From Chthonomonadaceae bacterium (GTDB lineage Bacteria > Armatimonadota > Chthonomonadetes > Chthonomonadales > Chthonomonadaceae): DNA of 58,092 nt. The notes under the pieces were generated by a model. That model worked only from the letters and a program-made list of their open reading frames with translations, did no database searches and was not told the origin of the DNA. The translations under genes were made by a program, and so were the position numbers. The DNA is taken from assembly GCA_027450145.1 (NCBI GenBank), contig DAIDKH010000021.1, forward strand, positions 1 through 58,092. Direction: 5' to 3'. Positions 47,618 to 56,725 of this stretch are shown in pieces; within the stretch, counting starts at the first letter, position 1; each line of letters starts with the position of its first letter.

Positions 47618-47773
47618 GGTACAGGCCAAATTAAATCTATGCAGAAATCAACTACACTTGTAAATTTCGAGCGCAACTACCTTCCAGGGCAGTGCAGCCT
47701 GGCTGCATGCATCCTGCGCTCCACCGCCCGGCTGCCTCTGCGGCGCGGTAACTCTGAAGGAGGAGACGAAAGA

Positions 47774-50149
47774 GTGAACACCAATCGCAGGAGCCCGGCA
47801 GTATTAGCCGCATACAGGTTGCTGCCGACGGCCCTGATCGTACCGCTGATCTTGTTGGCTGGGGTGCGTGCGAAAGCGCAAACCCTCCAGCAGACGACCT
47901 CCGTGATAGTCGGTGACATCACGGACGAGGGCAGCAAGACTGCTTCAACGCCGTTAGCCATTGCAGCGAAGAAGGACATCTACAACGAGTTGATCTCAGC
48001 TGGCGCCGGTAAATTCAATCCGGTCTCCCCAGGTTCTGTGATCGCGCAGGCCCAGCAGCTTACTCCACCGCTGCCAGCCCCGACAGATCCGTACGGCGCT
48101 TACAACTACGACAAGTTCGATTACTTCAGACTTGCCGCTGCCACGTCTGCGGATGCAGTGCTCACGGGTTCGGTCAAAGTATATCCGTCGCGTGCGGGTG
48201 GCTCAGTCGCTCTGCAGCTCGTAATGACCGACGTTGCATCTGGCGAACCGATCAACGGTACTCAGCAGATCGTCCGGATTCACACGATGCCTGGCGAGAG
48301 TGCGACTTCCCAAGAGGCGATACTTAAGACCCTTGACGACGCCTCACTTGCTGCTGTGACCTCCATGGTCCAGAACCAACTGGTTACAGCAACAGTCCTT
48401 CAGATCAACCAGAACGTTGTCCTCCTTAACAAGGGCACACGCGACGGGATCAAGGTTGGGGATGACCTGGTCGTTCTGCGTCGATCAGCCGCCGGGACGA
48501 TGACCAAGGTTGGTACCATTCGGGTCGCGCGGGCCTATGCCACAGACTCTGAATGCGACGTTCGAACTAACCTAACCGGTATCTCGCCCGAAGATGTGGC
48601 CCGGGTACTCTACCGACCAGAATTCGTTTATCTCCCTGGGGGTGGTGTTTCGGAGCGCAAGGTTAATACCAGGATCAACCTAAGTACCATTGGCCGAACG
48701 CTGTCTGTTCTTGGCTTGGGAGTTTTGGTGGCTGCCGCGGTAAAGGGTGGCCAAACATCGACCATGAATGTTACGGCTGAGCCGACTTCACTGGATGGCG
48801 TTACTCCTGTGGTGCGGATCTCTTGGGCAGACAATATCTTTGGGCAAGCTGGTGTCTTGCAGTATAAGATTTACAGGGGTCCTGATTTTCCTCCTGGTTC
48901 GCCAGGCTCGGGAAATACTTCAACCAACAACGGTAGTAATACCGGCACTGGTACTGGGACAGGTACCGGGACAGGTACAGGAACTACGAGCTTCATCGGC
49001 GGTGTTCCAATTGGGGTTACCACAGGTAATTTCCACTACTTCTATGATCAGCCATCTCCATACTTCCCGTTTGCGAAGGCTGGCGGCTTCTACACTGCTA
49101 GCTCGAACGGTGGTAACAACACGGGTGGTTCATCTTCGACAACCGGCACCGGCACCGGCACAGGCACTGGAACCGGAACGGGCACAGGAACTTCCACGCA
49201 GGGCTGTGGAACGGGCGTTTATCTCGGTGATACGGGCTTCACAGCTGGGAACCAGTACACGTACTATGTGACCGCGATCATATTGCGGCAACCGACTGAG
49301 ACCGGCGCAACCTCGGGTACCGGCACAGGTGGCCTTGGTGGTGGAGGTATTGGCGGTGGCACAGGAGGTATTGGAGGCGGTACAGGAACCGGTACGGGCA
49401 TCGGTGGTGGCACCGGTACTGGAACGGGAACTGGGACTGGTAACACGGGAAATACTGGCAATGTCAACGGTGGCGTGTGCATTGAGACTGATCCGGTTGC
49501 GTCTAATTTCGCTACACCGATCACTCCGGCAATCGCCCTGTCTCCTGCTGCGAACTCGGTCGTACAGTTAACCTCGTTTGCACCAACTTGGACTAGCCGA
49601 CGCGGTGCCGACCTGTTCGTTGTCGAGGTATCTTTGGATAGGTCGTTCAAGAATGCAAGCCAGATCTATCAGATCCAAGCGTTCTCGACAGCACCAAACC
49701 AGGATGGGGTTACTCAGCAGCTACCATCACCCATCAACCTGGAAACGGCGGCTCCATTGCTCCTAAACCCTGCGTTTAAAGCGTTCGTATCACCTCTGGC
49801 GGGTACTACACCGGCGACCCCGACAATGTACTATCGTATCGGTGCGCGACACGATGAGGACGTACCGGGTCCGGTGAGCGCTATCACAGGCAATTCCGGA
49901 GATAGTAGTCGACAGTTCCGGTATGTTTATGACCAGCCAGTTGCCTTCCAGCCAGTGGCCACTCCGCCGCCACCGCCTGGTAAGGGCGTAAGTATGGCAG
50001 CGAACAGTCTTAATCAGGCTGCGCTTACTCGCGGTGCCGCTCTCATCCATCCGGCAATGCCACGTTCAGTAGGTGTTGCGCAGGCTGGTGTGGGGCATCC
50101 AACGACGCCTCAAAACGTACTCAATGGTCGGGGACGAACCCGCCACTAG
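47774..50149 (+). CDS. Secreted FlgT-C/CsgG-like protein with Gly-Thr repeats
   Basis: 791 residues from a GTG at 47774 with AGGAGGAG 8 bases upstream, which gives a clean signal peptide ([18 protein letters not shown] ending VRAKAQ). Residues about 25-180 resemble the periplasmic domain of CsgG/FlgT-type proteins ([20 protein letters not shown]). Then comes [20 protein letters not shown], the FlgT C-terminal-like fold found in outer-membrane assembly proteins. A hydrophobic segment follows ([14 protein letters not shown]). The second half has fibronectin-III-like strands interrupted by three GTGTGT-type low-complexity tracts and ends [16 protein letters not shown]. It could be a periplasmic or outer-membrane component assembling the neighbouring proteins. 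That is an inference; no family covers the whole chain. Confidence 0.7.
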   Translation: MNTNRRSPAVLAAYRLLPTALIVPLILLAGVRAKAQTLQQTTSVIVGDITDEGSKTASTPLAIAAKKDIYNELISAGAGKFNPVSPGSVIAQAQQLTPPLPAPTDPYGAYNYDKFDYFRLAAATSADAVLTGSVKVYPSRAGGSVALQLVMTDVASGEPINGTQQIVRIHTMPGESATSQEAILKTLDDASLAAVTSMVQNQLVTATVLQINQNVVLLNKGTRDGIKVGDDLVVLRRSAAGTMTKVGTIRVARAYATDSECDVRTNLTGISPEDVARVLYRPEFVYLPGGGVSERKVNTRINLSTIGRTLSVLGLGVLVAAAVKGGQTSTMNVTAEPTSLDGVTPVVRISWADNIFGQAGVLQYKIYRGPDFPPGSPGSGNTSTNNGSNTGTGTGTGTGTGTGTTSFIGGVPIGVTTGNFHYFYDQPSPYFPFAKAGGFYTASSNGGNNTGGSSSTTGTGTGTGTGTGTGTGTSTQGCGTGVYLGDTGFTAGNQYTYYVTAIILRQPTETGATSGTGTGGLGGGGIGGGTGGIGGGTGTGTGIGGGTGTGTGTGTGNTGNTGNVNGGVCIETDPVASNFATPITPAIALSPAANSVVQLTSFAPTWTSRRGADLFVVEVSLDRSFKNASQIYQIQAFSTAPNQDGVTQQLPSPINLETAAPLLLNPAFKAFVSPLAGTTPATPTMYYRIGARHDEDVPGPVSAITGNSGDSSRQFRYVYDQPVAFQPVATPPPPPGKGVSMAANSLNQAALTRGAALIHPAMPRSVGVAQAGVGHPTTPQNVLNGRGRTRH
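48941..49452 (+). repeat. Three in-gene Gly-Thr codon tracts
   Basis: GGNACN-type repeats encode (Gly-Thr)n at 48941-48985 and 49141-49192, and a mixed Gly/Thr/Ile tract at about 49315-49452. The codons vary (ggc/ggt/gga with act/acc/aca), so the amino-acid pattern, not the DNA, appears to be under selection. They probably form flexible linkers. Confidence 0.75.
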
Positions 50150-50161
50150 GGTGTATAATTG

Positions 50162-50193
50162 GCAGGTGGATGTGGCATAGCCCATCCGCCTGC
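50162..50193 (+). terminator. Hairpin after the Gly-Thr-repeat gene
   Basis: gcaggtggatg (50162-50172) pairs with catccgcctgc (50183-50193) with one G-U pair and a 10-base loop, 12 bases after the stop. No U-tract. Confidence 0.6.
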
Positions 50194-50299
50194 TATCTGC
50201 CGCAATTTTGAACACTTATCTTTCGACGCTCCCTCCGCGCGAAGAGAGAATCGCCCGGGCTAGGCCCATCTCAAGGCCGCCGGTCAAGGAGATGCCATT

Positions 50300-53200
50300 A
50301 TGTTTCGTAGGCTAAGGCTTCCTCATATTGCCGCCTGCTTTGTAGGGGTGGCATTGTGTGGCGCGCCAATTGCGGCGCGGGCAGCTCAAGCGCCGAGCTT
50401 CGTCAATGGGTCGATCGTATTGTACTGCCAACCGGGTACACCGATTACGACCGTTAATGCTCTCGCAGCAAAAGTAAACGGTACGGTAACGCCGCTATTA
50501 CTGGCAGATTGTTACAAATTGGTTCTTCCTGTGGCCCAGCAGGATAGTGCAGACACGCTAAATGCCGTGGCCACGCTGAAGACCGATCCGAATGTCCGGT
50601 TTGTCTCGCCAGACACAATTTTTACCACAAACGCCAGTACGGCAGCATCGGTGACGCCGAATGACCCTCTGTACCCTAGTCAGTGGGGCTTGCCCCAAAT
50701 TAACATGCCACAGGCGTGGGTATTGCAAAAGGGTTCAGCGAATTGTGCGGACATTGATCAAGGTTACGATATTACCCATCCTGACCTTATTGGGCAGTAC
50801 CTTCCGGATAGTTACAATGTCGTAACAAATTCGAGCAACGGGGCGCCCAGTGGGCCAGACCCAGAGAATCAACACGGTGTATCAACCAGCAGCGTAATTG
50901 ATGCTCTCACGAATAATGGTATCGGGATGGCGAGCGTTTGTGGCTGGGGGACAACCAAGGTCCTTGGCATAAAAGCAGGATCCGGTGGCACGTTTGCGAT
51001 TACGGACCTGATAAATGCGCAGAATTATGTTCTTCAAAAAGCCACAACGGACAATATCGTCGCATGCAATGAGAGTTACGCTGGCCCCGGAGACCCCACG
51101 AACACCGCGGATCCTATGTATGTGTCGACGCAGCTGCTAACGCAGGCCGGCGTGGTTGTTGTTGCTGCAGCGGGGAACTCCTCGGCTGACGACCATACCT
51201 CTACACCGGCTGGCTATGTATTTCCGAATTTCCTTACGGTCGCGGCTCTCAATCGCAATTCCCAGCCAACGTATTACACCGACTACGGAAAGATTGATAT
51301 CTCTGCACCTGGTGGGGAGCAGTTTTCAAATAACGATCCGAACGGATTGGTAGTCGCAGTCAATGGCTCCTATGCATTCGAACAGGGAACGTCGTTTGCA
51401 GCACCCATGGTTACGGGCGTTGTAACACTCCTGCGCTCGATCAAGGGCGTAACGCCAGCGAAGGCTGTTTCGCTTATCGAGTCGACCGCGAACCATACCG
51501 CTACTGGTCAGAGCACTGTGCCCGATACGCGATTTGGATATGGCGATGTCGATGCGTACGCTGCATTGTTGCCTGTATCATTCACGGCTTCGGTAATTTC
51601 TCCACTCGGGCTCAATGCTGCGGGTCAAACGACCGACCCGACCGGTGCGGCGCCGCCTGCCATCGAGAGCCTTAAGCCGACGTTGCAATTCCAGGTCAGC
51701 AATATTCCCATCGCTAACGTGAATGTCAATATCATCAATAGTGATAACACTACGACGCCAATCATCAGCGGGGGAGTCCCTGTAGCGGCGGTTACTAACT
51801 TTGTAGTAACAGGTGACCAATCAGGCCTCAATGGCCCCTACACGATCTCACTTAGATATCCGTTTAATGCTCCTCTTGCGACGCAAAACGTAACTGTTCA
51901 GATCACGGCTCAACCCACAGATACGACAATCGCCCCTGTGGTAGACACGCGTACCTTTACGATACAGCCGCACACATTCAACGGCGGTCTTAACTTTGTA
52001 TCGTTCCCGTATAACGAAACGGCCGCAGACTCACCGTCCGGTACAGTGCGATCCATAGGTCAGTTACTTTCTGCCACGGATACCGTTCTTTATCGGTATG
52101 TGCCGCAATTGTTGCCTGGCAATCTCTCGCCCTACGCGGTAAGTAGCGCGTCCACTGCCCCGGTGCTCCCGACGGAAGCGAGTCTGGATCCGCCGAGTAT
52201 TAATCAGAACAGGCCGGCAGATCTAGGGCCTGTAGGCGTGGGCTACTGGATGAAGACGACGGCGAGCACCCGGTTCACCACTTACGGAACTGATTACAGT
52301 AACCAAACTGTCAATGTTCCGCTGCACGAAGGTTGGAATATGGTTGGCGATCCGTTCCCATTTGCAGTTGGGTTCGGTTCTATCGAATTCCAGACGCCTG
52401 CCGGCAACCTGTTGACGGCTGCAAATGCTGCAGCACAGGGTGTTATTCTCCCATACATCTACACGTACGCGGGCGGGCAATATTCCTTCTCCCAACTGCC
52501 CGGTGGTTCCTTCCTTCCCTGGCAAGGAGCCTGGATCTATGTGGTGCCGGCAACCAGTGGAACCATAGCCCAATCTAGCAACGTTCTCACGATGATTGTT
52601 CCCCCTGCTGGAAGCCTGGAGGGGTCATCGTTTAGCCGGGCTAGTGGAAAGAGTAATTACTCCGCGCCAGCGCCTTTATGGACTCTTAACATAGAGGGCG
52701 TGAGAGCTGGAGTACCCGCCACTGGTGTCACAATTGGACTTGGAAGCGGTTCCACAGCCGGACGTTCAGCTGGGGCCCCTGTTCCCCCAATGGTTGGTCA
52801 CTATGTAGAGGTTGCATCTGCACCCAGTGGGCCATCCGGTCTCGCTTATATGCAAGATATACGCTCTGCTTCCGGCACTCAGACTTGGAAACTAGCGGTG
52901 TCGACGGACAAAGCCACTGGTGCACCTGTGACTATCAGTTGGCCCGGTATTGTTCATGTCCCTCGGACATACAGTTTAACTCTTACCGATCCGTCTACTG
53001 GCGCGGTCGTTGATATGAGAAGGAATAGCTCGTACCAGGTTTCCATGCCTGTAGGGACCACGACCCGCTCTCTCAGCATCTCAGTCAACCCGGATCCTAC
53101 GATGGGGCGCGCGGTTCTCTCTGGTCTCACAATCAACGAACTTGCTGCAGCTCGCGGTACCGCCGGTCATACCTTCGACATTGCGTACAATATCTCTCGG

Positions 53201-53425
53201 TCAGCACAAGTGAGTGTCAGTGTCGTGGGCCTGAACGGAAACAATCTGGGTGAGATCTCAAACACCCGAGCGGCATCTGTGGGAACTAACCACGTAACTT
53301 GGAATGCTGCCGATGGCAATGGGCGTCTGCTTCCAGCAGGTGTTTACACCATTGTGGTACGTGCAATTACGAGCACTGGTCAGGTTAGCAGGGTAACGTA
53401 TCCGGTCACCCTTACCGGACGCTAG
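50300..53425 (+). CDS. Subtilisin-like (S8) serine protease with FlgD-like C-terminal module
   Basis: 1041 residues, secreted (signal peptide with PHIAACFVGVALCGAPIAAR, ending near ARAAQ). Residues about 36-108 form an inhibitor-I9/fervidolysin-like prodomain. The S8 catalytic domain spans about 120-415. Asp153 is in ADIDQGYDITHPDL and His192 is in ENQHGVSTSS. The oxyanion Asn293 is in VVAAAGNSS, and the nucleophile Ser365 is in QGTSFAAPMVTG. The catalytic motifs are intact, but HGVSTS replaces the usual HGTHVA and DQG replaces DTG/DSG. Then come Ig-like strands and the C-terminal module shared with the neighbours: EGWNMVGDPFPF, APVTISWPGI, a FlgD-like fold (NHVTWNAADGNGRLLPAG) and the end TLTGR. 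It may process or mature the co-encoded proteins. AAGGAG lies 9 bases before the ATG. Confidence 0.88.
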   Translation: MFRRLRLPHIAACFVGVALCGAPIAARAAQAPSFVNGSIVLYCQPGTPITTVNALAAKVNGTVTPLLLADCYKLVLPVAQQDSADTLNAVATLKTDPNVRFVSPDTIFTTNASTAASVTPNDPLYPSQWGLPQINMPQAWVLQKGSANCADIDQGYDITHPDLIGQYLPDSYNVVTNSSNGAPSGPDPENQHGVSTSSVIDALTNNGIGMASVCGWGTTKVLGIKAGSGGTFAITDLINAQNYVLQKATTDNIVACNESYAGPGDPTNTADPMYVSTQLLTQAGVVVVAAAGNSSADDHTSTPAGYVFPNFLTVAALNRNSQPTYYTDYGKIDISAPGGEQFSNNDPNGLVVAVNGSYAFEQGTSFAAPMVTGVVTLLRSIKGVTPAKAVSLIESTANHTATGQSTVPDTRFGYGDVDAYAALLPVSFTASVISPLGLNAAGQTTDPTGAAPPAIESLKPTLQFQVSNIPIANVNVNIINSDNTTTPIISGGVPVAAVTNFVVTGDQSGLNGPYTISLRYPFNAPLATQNVTVQITAQPTDTTIAPVVDTRTFTIQPHTFNGGLNFVSFPYNETAADSPSGTVRSIGQLLSATDTVLYRYVPQLLPGNLSPYAVSSASTAPVLPTEASLDPPSINQNRPADLGPVGVGYWMKTTASTRFTTYGTDYSNQTVNVPLHEGWNMVGDPFPFAVGFGSIEFQTPAGNLLTAANAAAQGVILPYIYTYAGGQYSFSQLPGGSFLPWQGAWIYVVPATSGTIAQSSNVLTMIVPPAGSLEGSSFSRASGKSNYSAPAPLWTLNIEGVRAGVPATGVTIGLGSGSTAGRSAGAPVPPMVGHYVEVASAPSGPSGLAYMQDIRSASGTQTWKLAVSTDKATGAPVTISWPGIVHVPRTYSLTLTDPSTGAVVDMRRNSSYQVSMPVGTTTRSLSISVNPDPTMGRAVLSGLTINELAAARGTAGHTFDIAYNISRSAQVSVSVVGLNGNNLGEISNTRAASVGTNHVTWNAADGNGRLLPAGVYTIVVRAITSTGQVSRVTYPVTLTGR

Positions 53426-53435
53426 ATAGGAAATC

Positions 53436-53469
53436 GATCAGTTTGGGCTAAACTACACCCAAACTGATC
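53436..53469 (+). terminator. Perfect 12-bp hairpin after the protease gene
   Basis: gatcagtttggg (53436-53447) and cccaaactgatc (53458-53469) pair perfectly around a 10-base loop, 10 bases after the stop. TATCG follows, with no U-tract. Confidence 0.65.
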
Positions 53470-53594
53470 TATCGAATCCCGGTAGGCGGGACCGGAAGGT
53501 GATTATAAATGATTTCTAATTCAGGTTCTGGCAACGGTGCGGTGGTTCCCCCAGCCGTGCCGCGATTGAACAAAGTATCAGGGAGGTTCTCCTA

Positions 53595-56500
53595 ATGGGG
53601 TGGATTAAATCACTAACTATTGGGGCCAAGCGGCTAACTGCCCTCACCGTAGCCGGAAGCGCACTGCTGATAGGCATCGGAATGGCTGCCAATGCCCAGG
53701 GCGGTGGTGACCCCTACGGCAGCGGCTACGCGTACTACACGGGTACCTCAGCTGCTGACCTGCTTTTGACTGCTACGAATAACGTACTTGCGGTCACTAT
53801 AGGGGTGGGGGCTAATCAGGCAGGGTCGCTAGCAGTCTATAATCAGGGCGGTGTTCCCGGTGAACCCACGCCCAACCCAATCATGGCGCCCTATTTCCCA
53901 CGCGCGGCTGTGAAAGTTACAGACCTGCTGGGCAATAGTTTCACTGCTTACCTTGGTTCTCACCTGTTCCTGCGGGTGGATGGTGGTACGCCGAATTACC
54001 AGAATGGCGGCTGGGACTACACAGTCGGCAGCTCGAACTTTGGGAACTGGATAGAAGCGCCAACGCCTGTAGGTAAACATATTGAAGCACGTTGGGCAAC
54101 CTTTTTGGCCGGCACAACCACGGGCACGGGTGGAACTGGAGGCACCGGTGGCAGTGGTGGTACAGGAGGGACGGGTGGAACCGGCGGCACAGGTACCGGT
54201 ACAACGGTTGGAACCACGCCGATCATCAATCCACAGATTGAAGTTGACATGACTATTTACCTGGTCCACGATCAGGCACGGTTTTCTTTTCATGTCATAA
54301 ATAACGATACTCGCGGGCACCAGGTGGGACTGGCCTTCGTACAAGAGATTCAGCCAGATCCCAACAACATCTTCGGCCTAGACACGCCCATTCGCTTTCC
54401 GGGATCGCCCTATCTTCATTACGAGACGATTCTGCAGGGCAGCCAGATACCGTCGTACTACTACACTCAGATGCCGGTGAGCGCCAGCGAGAACCACACA
54501 ATTCGCGGGCAGATGCAGCCGTGGGTTGCTGGCGGGGCTGAGCCGACACCACCTACGCGGATGGTTGTTGGCAAGTTGCTGGCGCTTGACGGGAACCTGA
54601 TTGATCCCACCAGTGGTGATTACCTGTCTAGCCCAACTCCACGCTCATTTCAGAACGTCTGGAACTATGCAGGCCCAGAGTATCCGCTCACACTGTTAAC
54701 TCCGCCCAATAATGCTCCTCTTCTGCAACCAACACAGCGAATAGATACGCAGAGCAATAACGCTCAAATTGAGGCAGTGGCGCTTCTTTGGGATCCTCAG
54801 ACGATTCAGCCGGGACAGACAATACCCATTCGGACTTACATCGGAAGCGATGCGTCATCCGCCGATGACGGAACTCCGTTGAGCCTTACTGTATCCTCGC
54901 CGCAGTCGCTGGGAGTATCGACGACTGCTAACACATCCAGTCCGTCGACGTTCAATATAAGTGCCTGGGTAGACAATCTCACGGACCTTCTGCCGAGCGG
55001 TGGAGTTGATATTGGTCCCGTTACACTCACTGTCAGCCTTCCATCGGGACTTCAGCTAGCGGCCGGGCAATCGATTACCCAGACCGTGAACTCGTTGCTA
55101 CCAGGTGCGGAACAGGGCGTAACGTGGCAGGTAACGCCGACCGGCTCAGTAAATGGTTCGCTACCGTTTACGGTTACGGCGTCCCCTGCATTCGGTAATG
55201 CACGCACCGTTCAACGATCCATTCAGGTACCGGCACAAACCGGAATATTCTTGCGTGGCGCGAATACGTCACAAGGCAACTACCAGTTCATAAGCATTCC
55301 GCTCCAAACTGGGACTGCGCTTGCCTCTACAGTTCTTTTCCCAGGACTGCCATCGGCTCAAGCACTTCCCAACCTGGCATTGTGGAATCAGGTGGCAGGG
55401 ATATATCAGAGTGTGTCGCAGTTCAGCCCGGGCGTAGGTTACTGGATCCACAATGTATTGCCCAACGATCAAACGTGGCCCATTGACCCCAACAAGTACC
55501 CACCGCTGTTAACCACGCAGCAGTTCAAACTTCCGTTAAGCCAGGGTTGGAATCAGATTGGTGACCCGTACCTTTACCAAATACCGTTCTCCGAAGTTCA
55601 GGTATTTGATGCGTCCACCATCGCTCAGTACTCCACCGTGCAAGCGGCTCAACCAACACCGGGCCTTATTTATCCGGTGCTCTTCAGCTACGATACGACG
55701 TCCTCGGATCCGACGCAATGGCATCTCGTTAGCCAGACCAACTTTGGTTTCCAGATGCAGCCGTACACCGGGTACTGGATCTATTGCTCACAGCCAATCA
55801 CTTTGGTGTTCAATGGCGTGGATACGCAGGGAGCAAGCGTCACGAAGGCGACGACGGTTGCGGCTACCAGCAATCTGGCAGTCGGATCGAAGTCCACAAC
55901 TGACTGGCGTTTAAACCTTGTTGCGCAAGCTGATACCGGCTACGATAACCTGGACGTGATAGGAGTGGCACCTGCTGCTACGAATGGTCGCTCGGTTAAC
56001 TTGGTTGCCAAGCCGCCTGTTCCTAACAAGCAGCTCCAGCTATCGATTGTGGATACTAATGGCCGTTCAACAGGCAACTATGCATTCGACATTCGACAGC
56101 CCAGCGCAAGCAGTCAGACCTGGAACCTGGTCGTTACCTCACCAAAACCTAACGACAAGGTGATGATAGCCTGGCCGGAGTTGGCAGCGACGGTTCCGCA
56201 TGGTGTTCAGCTTACGCTGAAGGATCCGTCTACCGGTGCAACGGTGACCATGCAAAACAGCCTGGGATATCGCGTCACTACAGATAGCAATGGAAGGGCA
56301 GTTCTCTCGGTGAGTGCGCAATCGGTTAATGCCGCTGCGATGACCCGCGTTGTGAACTTCCAGTTACTACCTATTAGCCGTGCCGCCGGGCAGGCCCCGA
56401 CGGCCGTTTCCCTACAGTACACGCTCTCTGGGGCGGGTACTGCTCAGGTGAATATCGTCAACTCTAAGGGACAGGTCATCAAGACGCTTGTGCCGTCGCA

Positions 56501-56663
56501 AACACGGGCGGCAAGTGGTAACACCTCCGGCACAGCGGTATGGGATATGACCACCCAGCAGGGTGTTGGAGTTGCCACGGGTCTCTACTCCATAGAGCTC
56601 AACGTGGTTTCACCGGACAAGCAACAGACCAGGGTTACGCGACCATTCGTTGTAACTCGCTAG
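53595..56663 (+). CDS. Large secreted protein with shared FlgD-like C-terminal module
   Basis: 1022 residues. The signal peptide (LTVAGSALLIGIGMAANAQG) follows an ATG with GGGAGG about 9 bases upstream. The N-terminal ~180 residues are beta-rich without a recognised family, then come a Gly-Thr-Gly linker (54115-54207) and a beta-sandwich-like region (HDQARFSFHVINNDTRGHQ). A domain of unknown type with Ig-like strands follows (TLTVSLPSGLQLAAGQSITQ). The C-terminal ~400 residues match the giant protein and the protease: SQGWNQIGDPYLY, YTGYWIYCSQPITL, KVMIAWPELAATVP, then a FlgD-like fold ending PFVVTR. No catalytic motif is visible. Its place among the cluster genes suggests a surface or matrix protein. 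Confidence 0.78.
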   Translation: MGWIKSLTIGAKRLTALTVAGSALLIGIGMAANAQGGGDPYGSGYAYYTGTSAADLLLTATNNVLAVTIGVGANQAGSLAVYNQGGVPGEPTPNPIMAPYFPRAAVKVTDLLGNSFTAYLGSHLFLRVDGGTPNYQNGGWDYTVGSSNFGNWIEAPTPVGKHIEARWATFLAGTTTGTGGTGGTGGSGGTGGTGGTGGTGTGTTVGTTPIINPQIEVDMTIYLVHDQARFSFHVINNDTRGHQVGLAFVQEIQPDPNNIFGLDTPIRFPGSPYLHYETILQGSQIPSYYYTQMPVSASENHTIRGQMQPWVAGGAEPTPPTRMVVGKLLALDGNLIDPTSGDYLSSPTPRSFQNVWNYAGPEYPLTLLTPPNNAPLLQPTQRIDTQSNNAQIEAVALLWDPQTIQPGQTIPIRTYIGSDASSADDGTPLSLTVSSPQSLGVSTTANTSSPSTFNISAWVDNLTDLLPSGGVDIGPVTLTVSLPSGLQLAAGQSITQTVNSLLPGAEQGVTWQVTPTGSVNGSLPFTVTASPAFGNARTVQRSIQVPAQTGIFLRGANTSQGNYQFISIPLQTGTALASTVLFPGLPSAQALPNLALWNQVAGIYQSVSQFSPGVGYWIHNVLPNDQTWPIDPNKYPPLLTTQQFKLPLSQGWNQIGDPYLYQIPFSEVQVFDASTIAQYSTVQAAQPTPGLIYPVLFSYDTTSSDPTQWHLVSQTNFGFQMQPYTGYWIYCSQPITLVFNGVDTQGASVTKATTVAATSNLAVGSKSTTDWRLNLVAQADTGYDNLDVIGVAPAATNGRSVNLVAKPPVPNKQLQLSIVDTNGRSTGNYAFDIRQPSASSQTWNLVVTSPKPNDKVMIAWPELAATVPHGVQLTLKDPSTGATVTMQNSLGYRVTTDSNGRAVLSVSAQSVNAAAMTRVVNFQLLPISRAAGQAPTAVSLQYTLSGAGTAQVNIVNSKGQVIKTLVPSQTRAASGNTSGTAVWDMTTQQGVGVATGLYSIELNVVSPDKQQTRVTRPFVVTR
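54115..54207 (+). repeat. In-gene Gly-Gly-Thr codon tract
   Basis: About 30 codons of a GGT/GGS-type repeat encode TTTGTGGTGGTGGSGGTGG-like sequence. It is the same kind of linker as in the gene two upstream, and again the codons are mixed. Confidence 0.7.
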
Positions 56664-56671
56664 GCAATATG

Positions 56672-56706
56672 CCCTGCCGATCCTCTAGTTGAGTGTATCG
56701 GCAGGG
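56672..56706 (+). terminator. Perfect 10-bp hairpin before the OstA-like gene
   Basis: ccctgccgat (56672-56681) and atcggcaggg (56697-56706) pair perfectly around a 15-base loop, 8 bases after the stop at 56663. No U-tract follows; the next start codon is 20 bases downstream. Confidence 0.6.
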
Positions 56707-56725
56707 TGCCTACCATCGTAAACAC

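Noticed and set aside
47594-47773. Upstream extension of the Gly-Thr-repeat gene to a GTG at 47594
   Set aside because: That GTG is the first base of a perfect terminator-like hairpin. The GTG at 47774 has AGGAGGAG at the right distance and directly precedes a signal peptide.
49264-49650. Pro-rich minus-strand frame opposite the Gly-Thr tracts
   Set aside because: Complement of Gly-Thr codons reads as Pro/Val repeats; an artefact of the repeat.
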